From: Kineothrix sp. MB12-C1
Lineage (GTDB): Bacteria > Bacillota > Clostridia > Lachnospirales > Lachnospiraceae
Direction: 5' to 3'
Length of the DNA: 64,000 nucleotides
NCBI RefSeq assembly: GCF_030863805.1
Contig: NZ_CP132957.1
Location: 248,001 to 312,000, forward strand
Part shown: piece after piece, positions 44,818-53,756 of the stretch
How the letters are laid out: each line of letters starts with the position of its first letter
Numbering within the stretch: position 1 is the first letter of the stretch
The notes under the pieces: generated by a model
Told to the model about the DNA's origin: nothing
Seen by the model: the letters and a program-made list of their open reading frames with translations, nothing else
Database searches by the model: none
Translations under genes and position numbers: made by a program

Positions 44818-47259
44818 TCAGGCAATATCATAAATGCTTCGAACCTTTATGCCATTCGGTGTGCCGGATAAAATCTTTACCCTCTTCTCACCGGCTTCCA
44901 TATCGAAATAATTATCCGATAATACCCAATCCTCCTCTTCATTGAGAAGCTCTACCGAGGCCGCATAAGCCTTAGCCGTAACGACCACCTCATCTCCTTC
45001 TGTACGAACTTTAAGTTCAGGATTCACATAATCGTAGAACTTCGGCATAGAAAAGATAACACTTCCTTCTGAAATAATCTCTTCTCCCTGCATACAAAGA
45101 TAAGAGAGATGATCCTTCTTTAACCTGGCATGGGGCAGTTCTTCCTTTACCAGCCATACGCTTGTTAATGCGGGAACCATAATTTCTTCTTCTTTCTCCT
45201 CGCCTATTATGCAAGAGTGATTATCGCGCAGACTATAACGCACTGTTACTTTCCTGTCTTCTCTCGTTTCGTTCGCTACATTTAAACGAATACTCTTCTC
45301 CACCGCGTAAGGCCTCGCATTGATATTGGGATTCTGCGTCAAAAGGCCTTCTTCGCAACAGGAAATCATAACTGGTGCGAAGAAACGTTTCTCAAAATAA
45401 TGCAGCGCTTTCCAACGTCCAAAATAATCGATGGAGGACCAGGACGTTACCGGCCAGCAGTCGTTCAACTGCCATACGATCGCTCCCATACATTCTCCTC
45501 TATGCCGTCTCCAATGTTCCACCGCATAACGCATAGCCTGTCCCTGCATCAATTGAGAGGCATAAATAAGAGTAGAAAAATCCTTCGGATACTTAAAATA
45601 TTGCGAGATATAAACCATCATCTTCGCATAGCCATTCTCACTTCGCTGATGCCTCTCCATTACATAAGAAAATACATTTCTATCTTCCGGCAGCGTGAAG
45701 GCTTCTATCGTCTTCAAGGAAGGCATAGCTTCGAATCCGAATTCCGATGCATAACGGAAATTATGCTTTCTATAGTCAGGAAAAGGCTTATATCCGTGCC
45801 ATACTTGCCAGTAGTGGGCGTCTCCTCTCGTTTCATCCTGGGGATTATCGAAATCCCCTCCCGAAGAAGGGCTGGAGGGCCAATAAAAGGTGTCCGGATC
45901 TTCCGCCTTAACCAGCCTGGGAATAATATAACTGTACATACGAGTGTAATCTCCTAACAGCCGCTGCGTCTTGCTGTGATTCTCACAATAACCTCCAAGG
46001 AGCATATCTTCCATCTCATTATTGCCGCACCATAGACCAAGACAGGCATGATGACGTATTCTTCGTACATTCTGTATAATTTCCCAGCTAATATTCTCCT
46101 CGAATTCCTCCGTCAGCAAATAGGTCGCACAAGCAAACATAAAGTCCTGCCACACGAGAAGTCCCAGCTCATCACATGCATCATAGAACCAATCATCTGG
46201 GTAGTAGGCACCACCCCATACCCTGATGGCGTTATAATTCGCCAGCGCACACTGCTCCAGAAGCTTTCTCGTCGTTTCTTCACTTACGCGGGGCAGAAGG
46301 CAGTCCTCTGGTATATAGTCAGCCCCCATAGCGAATACGGCTATGCCATTCACCTCATGGGCAAAGCTTTCTCCCCATGCATCCTTTTCTATCTTCATAG
46401 TCATTGTGCGAAGCCCTATGCGCCGCTGCCATATATCCACCACGTCGCCGTCCGCAACAGCCTCCACCTTAACCGTATACAAATCCTGTTTTCCGTAGCC
46501 TCTGGGCCACCAAAGTGAGGGTTTTGTAATTTCTATGCTTTCCGGTGATCCCTCCCATATAGCCGTACTTCTATCAGGAGCAATTATAGTAACGCGATAG
46601 TCACATACCGCTTTCTCTTCCAGCTTCTCCATATCCACATGGAGGGAAAGCCGAACCTTTTCTTTTTCATGCTCCTGGCGGATATGTACATCCGCGATTC
46701 TCACTTTATCAGTACCGTTCAGAAACACCTGTCTGAATATTCCCATATCCGGCAGCTTAGGCGCCCAATCCCAACCCGACATACAACTGGACTTACGAAG
46801 GTAAGGGAAGCCATCCAAAGTATCCGTATTGCATGGAATCGCCCCATGGACTTCTATCTGCTCCTCCATATAGCGTATCGGTGAAAACAGATGAACTTCC
46901 AGAAGGTTTTCCTTTTCTCTTAGAATACTTTCTACGGGAAATTCCCACTCTCTATGCATATTGAATGTCTTGCCAAGAAAAACGCCATTCAAAAAGATAT
47001 CAGCAAGGGTATCCACTCCTTGGAAGCAAAGCCATATCTTCCCACATTGGAATAAGCCTTCTTCTGCATCAAAGCAAAGCTTATATACATAATCCCTTTC
47101 CGACAGAGGCAAGGCTGCTTCTTCATTATACCTGTAAAAAGGTTCTTCAATCTCACCGTGTTTTAACAAGTCGGAATATACGGAACAAGGTACTTCCGTT
47201 TCCAAAAGCTTATCATTCCACACAAGCTTCCAACCTGTCTTTAACTGTTGCTTTTCCAT
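44818..47259 (-). CDS. Beta-mannosidase, GH2
   Basis: 813-residue glycoside hydrolase family 2 enzyme without a signal peptide, so cytoplasmic. N-terminal sugar-binding jelly roll (about 1-190, with WLCFQGVDTLADIFLNG), Ig-like domain, then a TIM barrel with the acid/base Glu in GLWCGNNEMED at about 413-423 and the nucleophile Glu region RYASEFGFEAMPS at about 509-521. The NNEM form and overall length fit beta-mannosidase rather than beta-galactosidase. Starts at ATG 47259 behind GGAGATG, 47 nt after the GH38 gene. Confidence 0.9.
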   Translation of the reverse strand: MEKQQLKTGWKLVWNDKLLETEVPCSVYSDLLKHGEIEEPFYRYNEEAALPLSERDYVYKLCFDAEEGLFQCGKIWLCFQGVDTLADIFLNGVFLGKTFNMHREWEFPVESILREKENLLEVHLFSPIRYMEEQIEVHGAIPCNTDTLDGFPYLRKSSCMSGWDWAPKLPDMGIFRQVFLNGTDKVRIADVHIRQEHEKEKVRLSLHVDMEKLEEKAVCDYRVTIIAPDRSTAIWEGSPESIEITKPSLWWPRGYGKQDLYTVKVEAVADGDVVDIWQRRIGLRTMTMKIEKDAWGESFAHEVNGIAVFAMGADYIPEDCLLPRVSEETTRKLLEQCALANYNAIRVWGGAYYPDDWFYDACDELGLLVWQDFMFACATYLLTEEFEENISWEIIQNVRRIRHHACLGLWCGNNEMEDMLLGGYCENHSKTQRLLGDYTRMYSYIIPRLVKAEDPDTFYWPSSPSSGGDFDNPQDETRGDAHYWQVWHGYKPFPDYRKHNFRYASEFGFEAMPSLKTIEAFTLPEDRNVFSYVMERHQRSENGYAKMMVYISQYFKYPKDFSTLIYASQLMQGQAMRYAVEHWRRHRGECMGAIVWQLNDCWPVTSWSSIDYFGRWKALHYFEKRFFAPVMISCCEEGLLTQNPNINARPYAVEKSIRLNVANETREDRKVTVRYSLRDNHSCIIGEEKEEEIMVPALTSVWLVKEELPHARLKKDHLSYLCMQGEEIISEGSVIFSMPKFYDYVNPELKVRTEGDEVVVTAKAYAASVELLNEEEDWVLSDNYFDMEAGEKRVKILSGTPNGIKVRSIYDIA

Positions 47260-47283
47260 TTTTCATCTCCATTCTCAGAAACT

Positions 47284-47310
47284 GTAACAGTTCAGTACCT
47301 TCACTGTTAC
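47284..47310. repeat. Dispersed hairpin repeat, copy B
   Basis: Arms GTAACAGT (47284-47291) and ACTGTTAC (47303-47310), 8 pairs, loop TCAGTACCTTC. Relative to copy A, T6/A22 has become A6/T22, a compensatory change that keeps the stem. It contains the GH38 stop codon (47309-47307) and lies in the 47-nt gap before the beta-mannosidase gene. Confidence 0.75.
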
Positions 47311-49739
47311 GTGTGAAAATCCATTAAAATCACCTTATACGTTTTAATCTCAAAAGGTTTGATGAGGAAACTAAACTCCTTATCCGTATATTCTGTCAGA
47401 ACATCCTCCGGCTCTTCCATTAAATTGCATTCATATACCCCTTTTATCTTCTTACCCATACCAAAACTAATTGTCGCATGTGTCTTCGCATTTTCAAACT
47501 CATACATACGGATAATGATTCCTTCCCCATCTTCCGATGCCTTAATGGTCTCTATCATTATATTGGACGCATTCACAGATAAAAGCGATTCCTTCCGGCC
47601 AGGCTCGCCTGCCGCTAATGCTCGAAGGGGCACATTGAGCTGATAACTTTCCTTTACCGTGTCACATGCACTTAAATTTCCTGCATGCGGATACAAGGAA
47701 TAGGTGAAGAAATGTTCTTCCTGATCCGTTACCGGATTAGGTTCAATCCCTGATTTAATTAAGGTAAGAGTAATAACGGAATCCTTCACAGAGTGACCGT
47801 ATTTACAATCATTCAACAAGCTGACCCCATAGTGCCCTTCGGAAAGATCCATCCATTTTTGTCCGCACGATTCAAACCGGGCCATATCCCAGCTCGTATT
47901 CGTATGTACCTTCCTTGTCAGACTTCCAAACTGAATATCGAAAGCAGCCTCATCCGTATGAATATCCACCGGGAAATGAACTTTCAGCAAATGCTGGGAC
48001 TCCTTCCAATCCACATATGTTTCAAAGTCTATTCTCGGACTGTCTGCATAAAAATATATCTTCTGCTTAATCAGAGAATTGCTCACCTTACGCTCTAAAT
48101 GAAGTACTGTACATATCGGACCGTCTTCCTTCCACTGCATCGCCGTAAGGTCTTCCACTTTCCAGCTTTTTTCTGTATGATAAATATCGATATCCCAATT
48201 ATCGTAATAAATCGGCTTATCCTCATACATCTCAAAAAGATTGCCCTTCTCCCCTTCCTGTAATACTTCCCTTTCATTTTTCTTATCGTAAATAGAAGTA
48301 AAATGCCCGCTTTCATCGAATTCTACCATATAGTAAGGAGTTTCCAGCTTGCTGTCCATCCTCACAAAGGGGCTTTCCATCATTTCTTCTCCCGCTGTTA
48401 TCTCAAAGCTTTTAAACCCTTTGGAAGGAATATCTTTCACAAAAGCAAGTGCGCCTTCCTCCGTTTTCTGGATGGGATATAAGGTTCCTTCCTCATCGCG
48501 AAGCGCCCCTTGCATATCCCCCGGCAGATGAACGATATCACCTCTATCGAAGCCGAGGGTGTTGAATACAGTCACTGCATCCCCTTCTCCGGCCAGCGTT
48601 CCCATGCATTCTTTCAACAGCATATCTCCGTCTTGCGCTAACTGTTCATATTCCTTCTTAGTCACTTCATATACTTCGTGAATGGATGACCCCGGAAGAA
48701 TATCATGGAACTGATTCAAAAGAAGTACTTTCCACATCTCATCTATCTTTTCCTTAGGATAGGGGATACCCTGCCATGCGGCAAACAGGCTGAGAAGCTC
48801 CAAATCCATCATAAGAAACTCGCTTTTTCTGTTGGAGCGTTTATTCCTCGCCATAGAGGTATAGGTTCCTCTATGATATTCGAAATACAGTTCTCCTTCC
48901 CAGACAGGAAGCCTGCGGTTATCTTTTACCCGATCGAAAAGCTCTTTGAAATAAATACCTGAAAATTCCTGACGCACCTTGGGGATTCCCTTAATTCCCT
49001 TCTCCATTCTCAAAGAGGTCTCCAGCATTTCCCTTGTAGGGCCGCCGCCTCCATCTCCATATCCGTAGGAAATTAAAATATCGTTATTAATCTCCTTGTT
49101 CTGATATCTTTTCCATCCACCCATAATCGAATCGGGATGAAGACGTCCATTGTAGGTGGTGAAGAAATTATCCGTACTCTGTCCCACGTCCAGTGTCGTT
49201 ACCAAATGAGTAAATATTGCCGAACCATCGATTCCTTTCCAGAAGAAGGTATCATAAGGCATTTTATCGATTTGATTCCACGCCAGTTTCGTCGTCATAA
49301 AATAGTCAATACCGCTTTTCTTCATAATCTGCGGCAGTGCTCCTGAATATCCAAACACATCAGGCAGCCATAGCATCTTGCAATCTACGCCGAACTCTTC
49401 TTTAAAGAATCGCTTACCGTAAAGGAACTGACGTACCAAGGACTCCCCGGACGTCAAGTTGGTATCCGCTTCCACCCACATGCCGCCTTCCGGTTCCCAG
49501 CGTCCTTCCCTCACTCGTTCCTTTATCCTCGCATACAAATCGGGATATCTCTCTTTTAAGAATTCATAAAGCTGAGGCTGACTGGACATAAACTTATAAT
49601 TCGGATATTCCTCCATCAGCTTCAATACTGTGGCAAAGCTTCTTCCTACCTTCTCTCTTGTCTGCTCTACCGTCCACCACCATGCCACATCGATATGAGT
49701 ATGCCCGATACAGGTAGCGATTACTTCATCATATGGTAC
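47307..49739 (-). pseudogene. Alpha-mannosidase GH38, 5' end missing
   Basis: Family 38 alpha-mannosidase reading frame open from 49739 to the stop at 47307. The visible part has the catalytic domain (IGHTHIDVAWWWT; nucleophile Asp in LWLPDVFGYSG; GGMWVEADTNL), the middle helical domain and the C-terminal beta domains. Intact clostridial GH38 proteins have about 230 further N-terminal residues. Here the frame is closed by TGA at 49742-49740 and there is no usable start before GTG 49688, which would drop the His-x-His-x-Asp zinc motif (49703-49689). The upstream DNA is a kinase fragment, so a deletion has probably fused the two. Likely inactive unless the junction is an assembly error. Confidence 0.8.
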
Positions 49740-50091
49740 TCATGATCAAACTCTGAATCAGCTTATATTTGCGGTATTGGGTAGTAGTATCAGCTTCCTG
49801 CGATTCCGGCGACTGAGATAGTAATGTCTGACAGTTTTCACTTACCAGAACAGCGATTGCATCGTTACGAATTCCTTGGAAAAACATATCCAATTGTTTT
49901 TCAATCATCTGGATATCCTTCGTATGTTCCGTCTTTGTCTTGCTAAGCAATTGATTTTTCATAATCAGAAAGACACTGCCGACAAATGCCATATTAGAAA
50001 TAATACTCAATATGGTAATAACCAGAATGATACGTTTTGTAATTGTCTGCTGATAGAAAAATGTTTGTAACCTTTTTGCCCATTTTTTCAT
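49729..50091 (-). pseudogene. YesM-type sensor histidine kinase, N-terminal fragment
   Basis: 120 residues: a basic start (MKKWAKRLQTFFYQQTITKR), one membrane helix at about 22-44, then the beginning of an extracellular sensor domain. It ends LIQSLIMSTI at a TGA (49731-49729) where the GH38 sequence begins. YesM-like kinases are about 550-600 residues and are usually followed by a YesN regulator and a sugar ABC transporter, none of which is present. Start ATG 50091 behind TGAGGAA; a good promoter lies upstream, so the fragment is probably transcribed. Confidence 0.78.
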
Positions 50092-50192
50092 ATCGATTCC
50101 TCATATGTAATCTTTAAAAGCTGGTCTTTTGTTTTGAAAACTCATTCTTCATTTATATTGGCTGATACTGCTTATATTATAATAGTATCTAT

Positions 50193-50221
50193 AGTATAAG
50201 AGGTATTTGAATTCTTATCAA
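50193..50221 (-). promoter_or_regulatory. Promoter of the mannoside locus
   Basis: TTGATA (50221-50216), 17 bases, TATACT (50198-50193) on the minus strand, about 100 nt before the kinase fragment. It would now drive the start-less GH38 gene, beta-mannosidase and isomerase. Confidence 0.7.
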
Positions 50222-50248
50222 CAGAAAAGACGCAGTGTATATAAAAGT

Positions 50249-50318
50249 GCCATGAAAAAACCGACCTCCCAATCATTAGATTTTTGGTCTAACTTTTGGG
50301 GATCGGTTTTTTCATGGC
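50249..50318 (-). terminator. Large terminator hairpin after tsf
   Basis: Arms 50249-50265 and 50302-50318 pair almost perfectly (GCCATGAAAAAACCGA with its complement), with an inner GGGAGG-type stem and a TTAGA/TCTAA stem in the loop (50276-50292). T-rich on both strands, so possibly bidirectional. It ends the rpsB-tsf operon 28 nt after the tsf stop. Confidence 0.88.
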
Positions 50319-50345
50319 ATCATACTGATATTTAAAATATTCAGA

Positions 50346-51281
50346 CTAGTTTCCCATCTGCTTTGCAACTTCATCTGCAAAGTTTTCTTCTTTTTTCTCA
50401 AGACCTTCGCCTGTCTCGAAGCGAACGAATCTCTTAACTGAAAGGTTTGCACTGTTATCTTTTGCAACCTGTGCGATGTACTGAGCAACTGTCTGCTTTC
50501 CATCTTCCGCTTTTACATATACCTGCTCTAAGAGGCATACTTCCTTTAATTCTTTGTTTAAGCGTCCCATTACTGCGCCTTCGATTACCTTCTCCGGCTT
50601 TCCTGCCATCTTAGGATCCTGTGCGATCTGAGCCATAAGAATTTCTTTCTCATGCTCCTTATATTCCTCAGAAACTTCATCGGTAGAAACATATTTAGGA
50701 GCAAGAGCTGCGATTTGCATAGCCACGTTAGACAGAGCTGTTTTCACATCATCATTTACAACATCTGTATCCGCTTCCACGATAACGCCAATTCTTCCGC
50801 CGCCATGTACATAAGAAACAACACAGCCGTTCTCCGCTACTACTTTTTCAAATCTTCTGATATTTAAGTTCTCACCGATTACTGAAACCTTATCGACCAA
50901 AGCTTCCTTTACAGTCTTAGAAGTATCTTCTTTCCATGTTTCATCCAAAAATGCTTCGATATCCGCTGAATCAGATGCTACTGCCTGTTTTGCAACGTTC
51001 TCAACGAAGTTCTGGAAATCTTCATTCTTTGCAACAAAGTCCGTTTCGGAGTTAACTTCAACAACTGCTGCACATTTATCTCCGTCCACAGCGATACGGC
51101 AAAGTCCTTCTGCTGCAATTCTACCAGCTTTTTTCTCCGCTTTCGCCTGTCCGTTCTTTCTTAAATACTCTACTGATGCTTCCATATCACCGTTATTTTC
51201 GGTAAGTGCCTTTTTGCAGTCCATCATGCCTGCACCAGTAAGTTCTCTTAACTCTTTTACCATTCCTGCTGTGATATTCAT
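50346..51281 (-). CDS. tsf: Elongation factor Ts
   Basis: Nucleotide exchange factor for EF-Tu. 311 residues from ATG 51281 (MNITAGMVKELRELTGAGMM), the family's normal beginning; an ATG five codons earlier lies over the GGAGGG ribosome binding site. N-terminal UBA-like domain (1-45) with TGAGMMDCKKAL, core domain with the TDFVAKNEDF motif at about 80-89, and a long dimer/coiled section. Second gene of the rpsB operon, 25 nt after rpsB. In relatives pyrH would follow. Confidence 0.97.
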   Translation of the reverse strand: MNITAGMVKELRELTGAGMMDCKKALTENNGDMEASVEYLRKNGQAKAEKKAGRIAAEGLCRIAVDGDKCAAVVEVNSETDFVAKNEDFQNFVENVAKQAVASDSADIEAFLDETWKEDTSKTVKEALVDKVSVIGENLNIRRFEKVVAENGCVVSYVHGGGRIGVIVEADTDVVNDDVKTALSNVAMQIAALAPKYVSTDEVSEEYKEHEKEILMAQIAQDPKMAGKPEKVIEGAVMGRLNKELKEVCLLEQVYVKAEDGKQTVAQYIAQVAKDNSANLSVKRFVRFETGEGLEKKEENFADEVAKQMGN

Positions 51282-51306
51282 TTCATTTCCCTCCATTAAA
51301 CTGAAC

Positions 51307-52074
51307 TTATTCTGCTGCGATTTCTTCCATATCAGTTGCCTGAGTATCCGCCTGTGCTGTCATTTCTTCTGCTACTTCTACGAATGCTTCCGCTCCCTGA
51401 TTTGCTTCGATTACAGCATCAGCCATTTTGGAAACGATTAATTTTACAGCTCTGATTGCGTCATCATTACCAGGGATGATGTAATCGAGTTCTTCCGGGT
51501 CGCTGTTAGTATCACCGATACCGATCAAAGTAATACCGAGTGTATGTGATTCCTGTACACAGATTCTTTCCTTCTTAGGGTCTACTACAAAAATTGCATC
51601 CGGAATTCTTGTCATATTCTTAATTCCGCCTAAGTTCTTCTCAAGTTTTTCCCACTCTTTTTTCAGTTCAATAACTTCTTTTTTGGGTAGAACATCGAAA
51701 GTTCCGTCCTGTGACATTGCTTCAATTTTCTTTAATCTATCAATTCTGCTACGGATAGTCTTAAAGTTAGTAAGCATACCGCCTAACCATCTTTCATTTA
51801 CATAGTACATTCCGCAACGTTCTGCTTCTGTTTTCACAGCATCCTGTGCCTGTTTCTTCGTTCCAACGAAAAGAATGGTTCCACCCTGTGATGCAATATC
51901 GAATACTGCTTTGTAAGCTTCATCAACTTTACCTACAGATTTCTGTAAGTCGATGATATGAATACCATTTCTCTCTGTGAAGATGTAAGGAGCCATCTTA
52001 GGGTTCCATCTTCTTGTCTGGTGACCGAAATGTACACCTGCTTCTAATAACTGTTTCATTGAAATAACGCTCAT
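51307..52074 (-). CDS. rpsB: 30S ribosomal protein S2
   Basis: 255 residues from ATG 52074 behind GGAGG (an in-frame ATG at 52089 overlaps that site). Landmarks: [19 protein letters not shown] at about 8-26, the coiled-coil insert ([19 protein letters not shown]) and the end of the core [11 protein letters not shown]. The acidic C-terminal tail is longer than usual. It has its own promoter within the preceding terminator and a 100-nt leader where S2 feedback control is possible. Confidence 0.97.
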   Translation of the reverse strand: MSVISMKQLLEAGVHFGHQTRRWNPKMAPYIFTERNGIHIIDLQKSVGKVDEAYKAVFDIASQGGTILFVGTKKQAQDAVKTEAERCGMYYVNERWLGGMLTNFKTIRSRIDRLKKIEAMSQDGTFDVLPKKEVIELKKEWEKLEKNLGGIKNMTRIPDAIFVVDPKKERICVQESHTLGITLIGIGDTNSDPEELDYIIPGNDDAIRAVKLIVSKMADAVIEANQGAEAFVEVAEEMTAQADTQATDMEEIAAE

Positions 52075-52188
52075 TGTTTCTACCTCCATTTGGTTAGTTT
52101 ACTTCCATGCACTTTACTCCATTGCCTACCTTTATAAATCAAAGGCACCGACAACAAATGAGCACATGTGTTTTTTCACAACATTCGA

Positions 52189-52218
52189 ATTATAACATAA
52201 CAAAAACCCTTCTGACAA
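52189..52218 (-). promoter_or_regulatory. Promoter of rpsB-tsf, overlapping a terminator
   Basis: TTGTCA (52218-52213), 18 bases, TATAAT (52194-52189) on the minus strand. The -35 lies in the loop and arm of the terminator at 52202-52226. Confidence 0.7.
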
Positions 52219-52226
52219 GGGTTTTT
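52202..52226 (-). terminator. Terminator of the fla/che operon
   Basis: AAAAACCCTT-GTCAG-AAGGGTTTTT, a perfect 10-bp stem with 5-nt loop, symmetrical and so functional on both strands. It lies 58 nt after the last gene of the motility operon. Confidence 0.9.
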
Positions 52227-52283
52227 ACTAAACTAACTAAATTTATTTTATCTATAATGCATAGACCTACTGAATAGTTGCTA

Positions 52284-52871
52284 CTATTCTACCCTTTGTC
52301 CCGTAATCAATCTTGCAATTGTTTCCTCATTCGCACCAGCAGGTATCTTATATTCACCAGCCATAACTTTTCTATCATAACCATTGTTAAGCATATAAGT
52401 CTCGAATTCCTCCGCCGAAGAGATTAATTCACTCTTCACAAGGCGCTCTCCTATACTATAAGGAAGTTCTCCCTTTTTAACTGTGAAAATTGTCGGCCCT
52501 GTAGGAAGCATACCTTCGTCCCCTTCTTCAAAGCCTCTGTCTTCTTCCGTATCTGAAGCCGCCCTTTCTTCCGGAGTATTCTTTTCCAAGCCTGCATTCT
52601 CTTCTTCCTGAACTGACCCGGTAAATGAAGAATCAACTGTTACCTCTGCTGCTTCAGTTTCTTTTTTTACCAAGGCACCCTCTTCTCGCTGCTTTCGGTC
52701 TTCCATATATTCTGTCAGCACCTTATCTTCTATCATACCAAGAGCCTTCGCTCTTTCCTTAATTTCTTCGTTAGTTAGCGATTCTTTTCTTCCACCGGTT
52801 ATAATAGACATAATAACAACTGTAACTATGACACCCAGTCCAATGCCTCTTAAGTAATATTTCAAATTCAT
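52284..52871 (-). CDS. Membrane-anchored protein with MltG/YceG-like LysM-type domain
   Basis: 195 residues. One N-terminal helix (about 8-25), an acidic Glu-rich stretch (about 60-115), then a C-terminal domain (about 120-195) reading FTVKKGELPYSIGERLVKS and MAGEYKIPAGANEETIARL. This resembles the LysM-like N-terminal part of MltG endolytic transglycosylases, but the catalytic domain is absent. It may bind glycan strands without cutting them. Last gene of the motility operon, before rpsB. No precise function is known. Confidence 0.6.
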   Translation of the reverse strand: MNLKYYLRGIGLGVIVTVVIMSIITGGRKESLTNEEIKERAKALGMIEDKVLTEYMEDRKQREEGALVKKETEAAEVTVDSSFTGSVQEEENAGLEKNTPEERAASDTEEDRGFEEGDEGMLPTGPTIFTVKKGELPYSIGERLVKSELISSAEEFETYMLNNGYDRKVMAGEYKIPAGANEETIARLITGQRVE

Positions 52872-52927
52872 ACTTGCTCCTGCCTGCCTCTATCTTTGCC
52901 ACGCATTTTTTAAGCCTGCTTAAAAGT

Positions 52928-53743
52928 TTAAGTTGCCTTAAACAGGTCAATGACTAATTTCACTTCTCCGACGCCAAGCCCCAAATCTTTTGCTATTTCC
53001 GCATTGGATTTCCCTAACTTATGAAGTATCAATATTTGTTCATTGTTATTTCTTCTACCGTCTTCCGTTTCCTCAGCGATACCTTTTTCAGATTTTACTG
53101 CTTCCGACTTTACTTTTTTTTCATTTCCGACTATTTTTGTTTTGTTTGCATCCGTCTTGCGCCTTGTACCTCTTTTTGTTACCACCTTTTCCGGCTCTAT
53201 CGGGGCAAACTCGACTTTTATTTCAGGAAGAATTGTTACTTGTCCGTTTTTCTTTGGCAATTCCTTACTTGCCGGCTTTTCTTCCTTCTTCGCCTCTTCC
53301 TTCTTAGGGTGACTTTTATCGTCTACACTATATTGTATCACCTGTTGTATTTCCTTTGATGCTTTTCCGGCTTCATTTACTGCATTTAACAAACTATCAT
53401 GCTTATCCGTGAGCATATCGTATAAAAAGATAATTTCATTATGACTTTTATTAATTGTCTCTAAGACAAAGTCTGAATACTCATTAACTGCCATAATTTT
53501 CTCATTTGTCAATCGTTCCATGGAGCGTTCGGTCTTTTCCATCGAATAAGTAATCGTCTCATCTACAATATCATTAATACGATATTTCGCATCCGCAATT
53601 TCTTTTTCCAACAACTCTTTTATCTGTTCTCTATCGATCTGCGGCGCTTTTTCTTCCGTCTTGTCCTTTCTGGCGGGCAATACATAACTTAGTACCATTA
53701 TAATGCCACCAATAACAAGAAGGACAATTTCTGCTGTACTCAT
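52928..53743 (-). CDS. SwrB-like protein (DUF6115), membrane helix plus coiled coil
   Basis: 271 residues from ATG 53743 (GGAG at good spacing; ATG 53752 is too close to it). One N-terminal helix (about 3-22), a long coiled-coil segment (about 40-120), a Lys/Glu-rich linker and a C-terminal helix-turn-helix-like end ILILHKLGKSNAEIAKDLG. In B. subtilis SwrB has this layout, follows sigD and promotes flagellar basal-body assembly. Position downstream of fliA supports the same class; orthology is inferred. Confidence 0.65.
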   Translation of the reverse strand: MSTAEIVLLVIGGIIMVLSYVLPARKDKTEEKAPQIDREQIKELLEKEIADAKYRINDIVDETITYSMEKTERSMERLTNEKIMAVNEYSDFVLETINKSHNEIIFLYDMLTDKHDSLLNAVNEAGKASKEIQQVIQYSVDDKSHPKKEEAKKEEKPASKELPKKNGQVTILPEIKVEFAPIEPEKVVTKRGTRRKTDANKTKIVGNEKKVKSEAVKSEKGIAEETEDGRRNNNEQILILHKLGKSNAEIAKDLGLGVGEVKLVIDLFKAT

Positions 53744-53756
53744 AGACTGCATTCTC

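Noticed and set aside
34285-50091. Integrative element or prophage between tsf and pyrH
   Set aside because: No integrase, transposase, phage or conjugation gene and no direct repeats at the ends could be seen.
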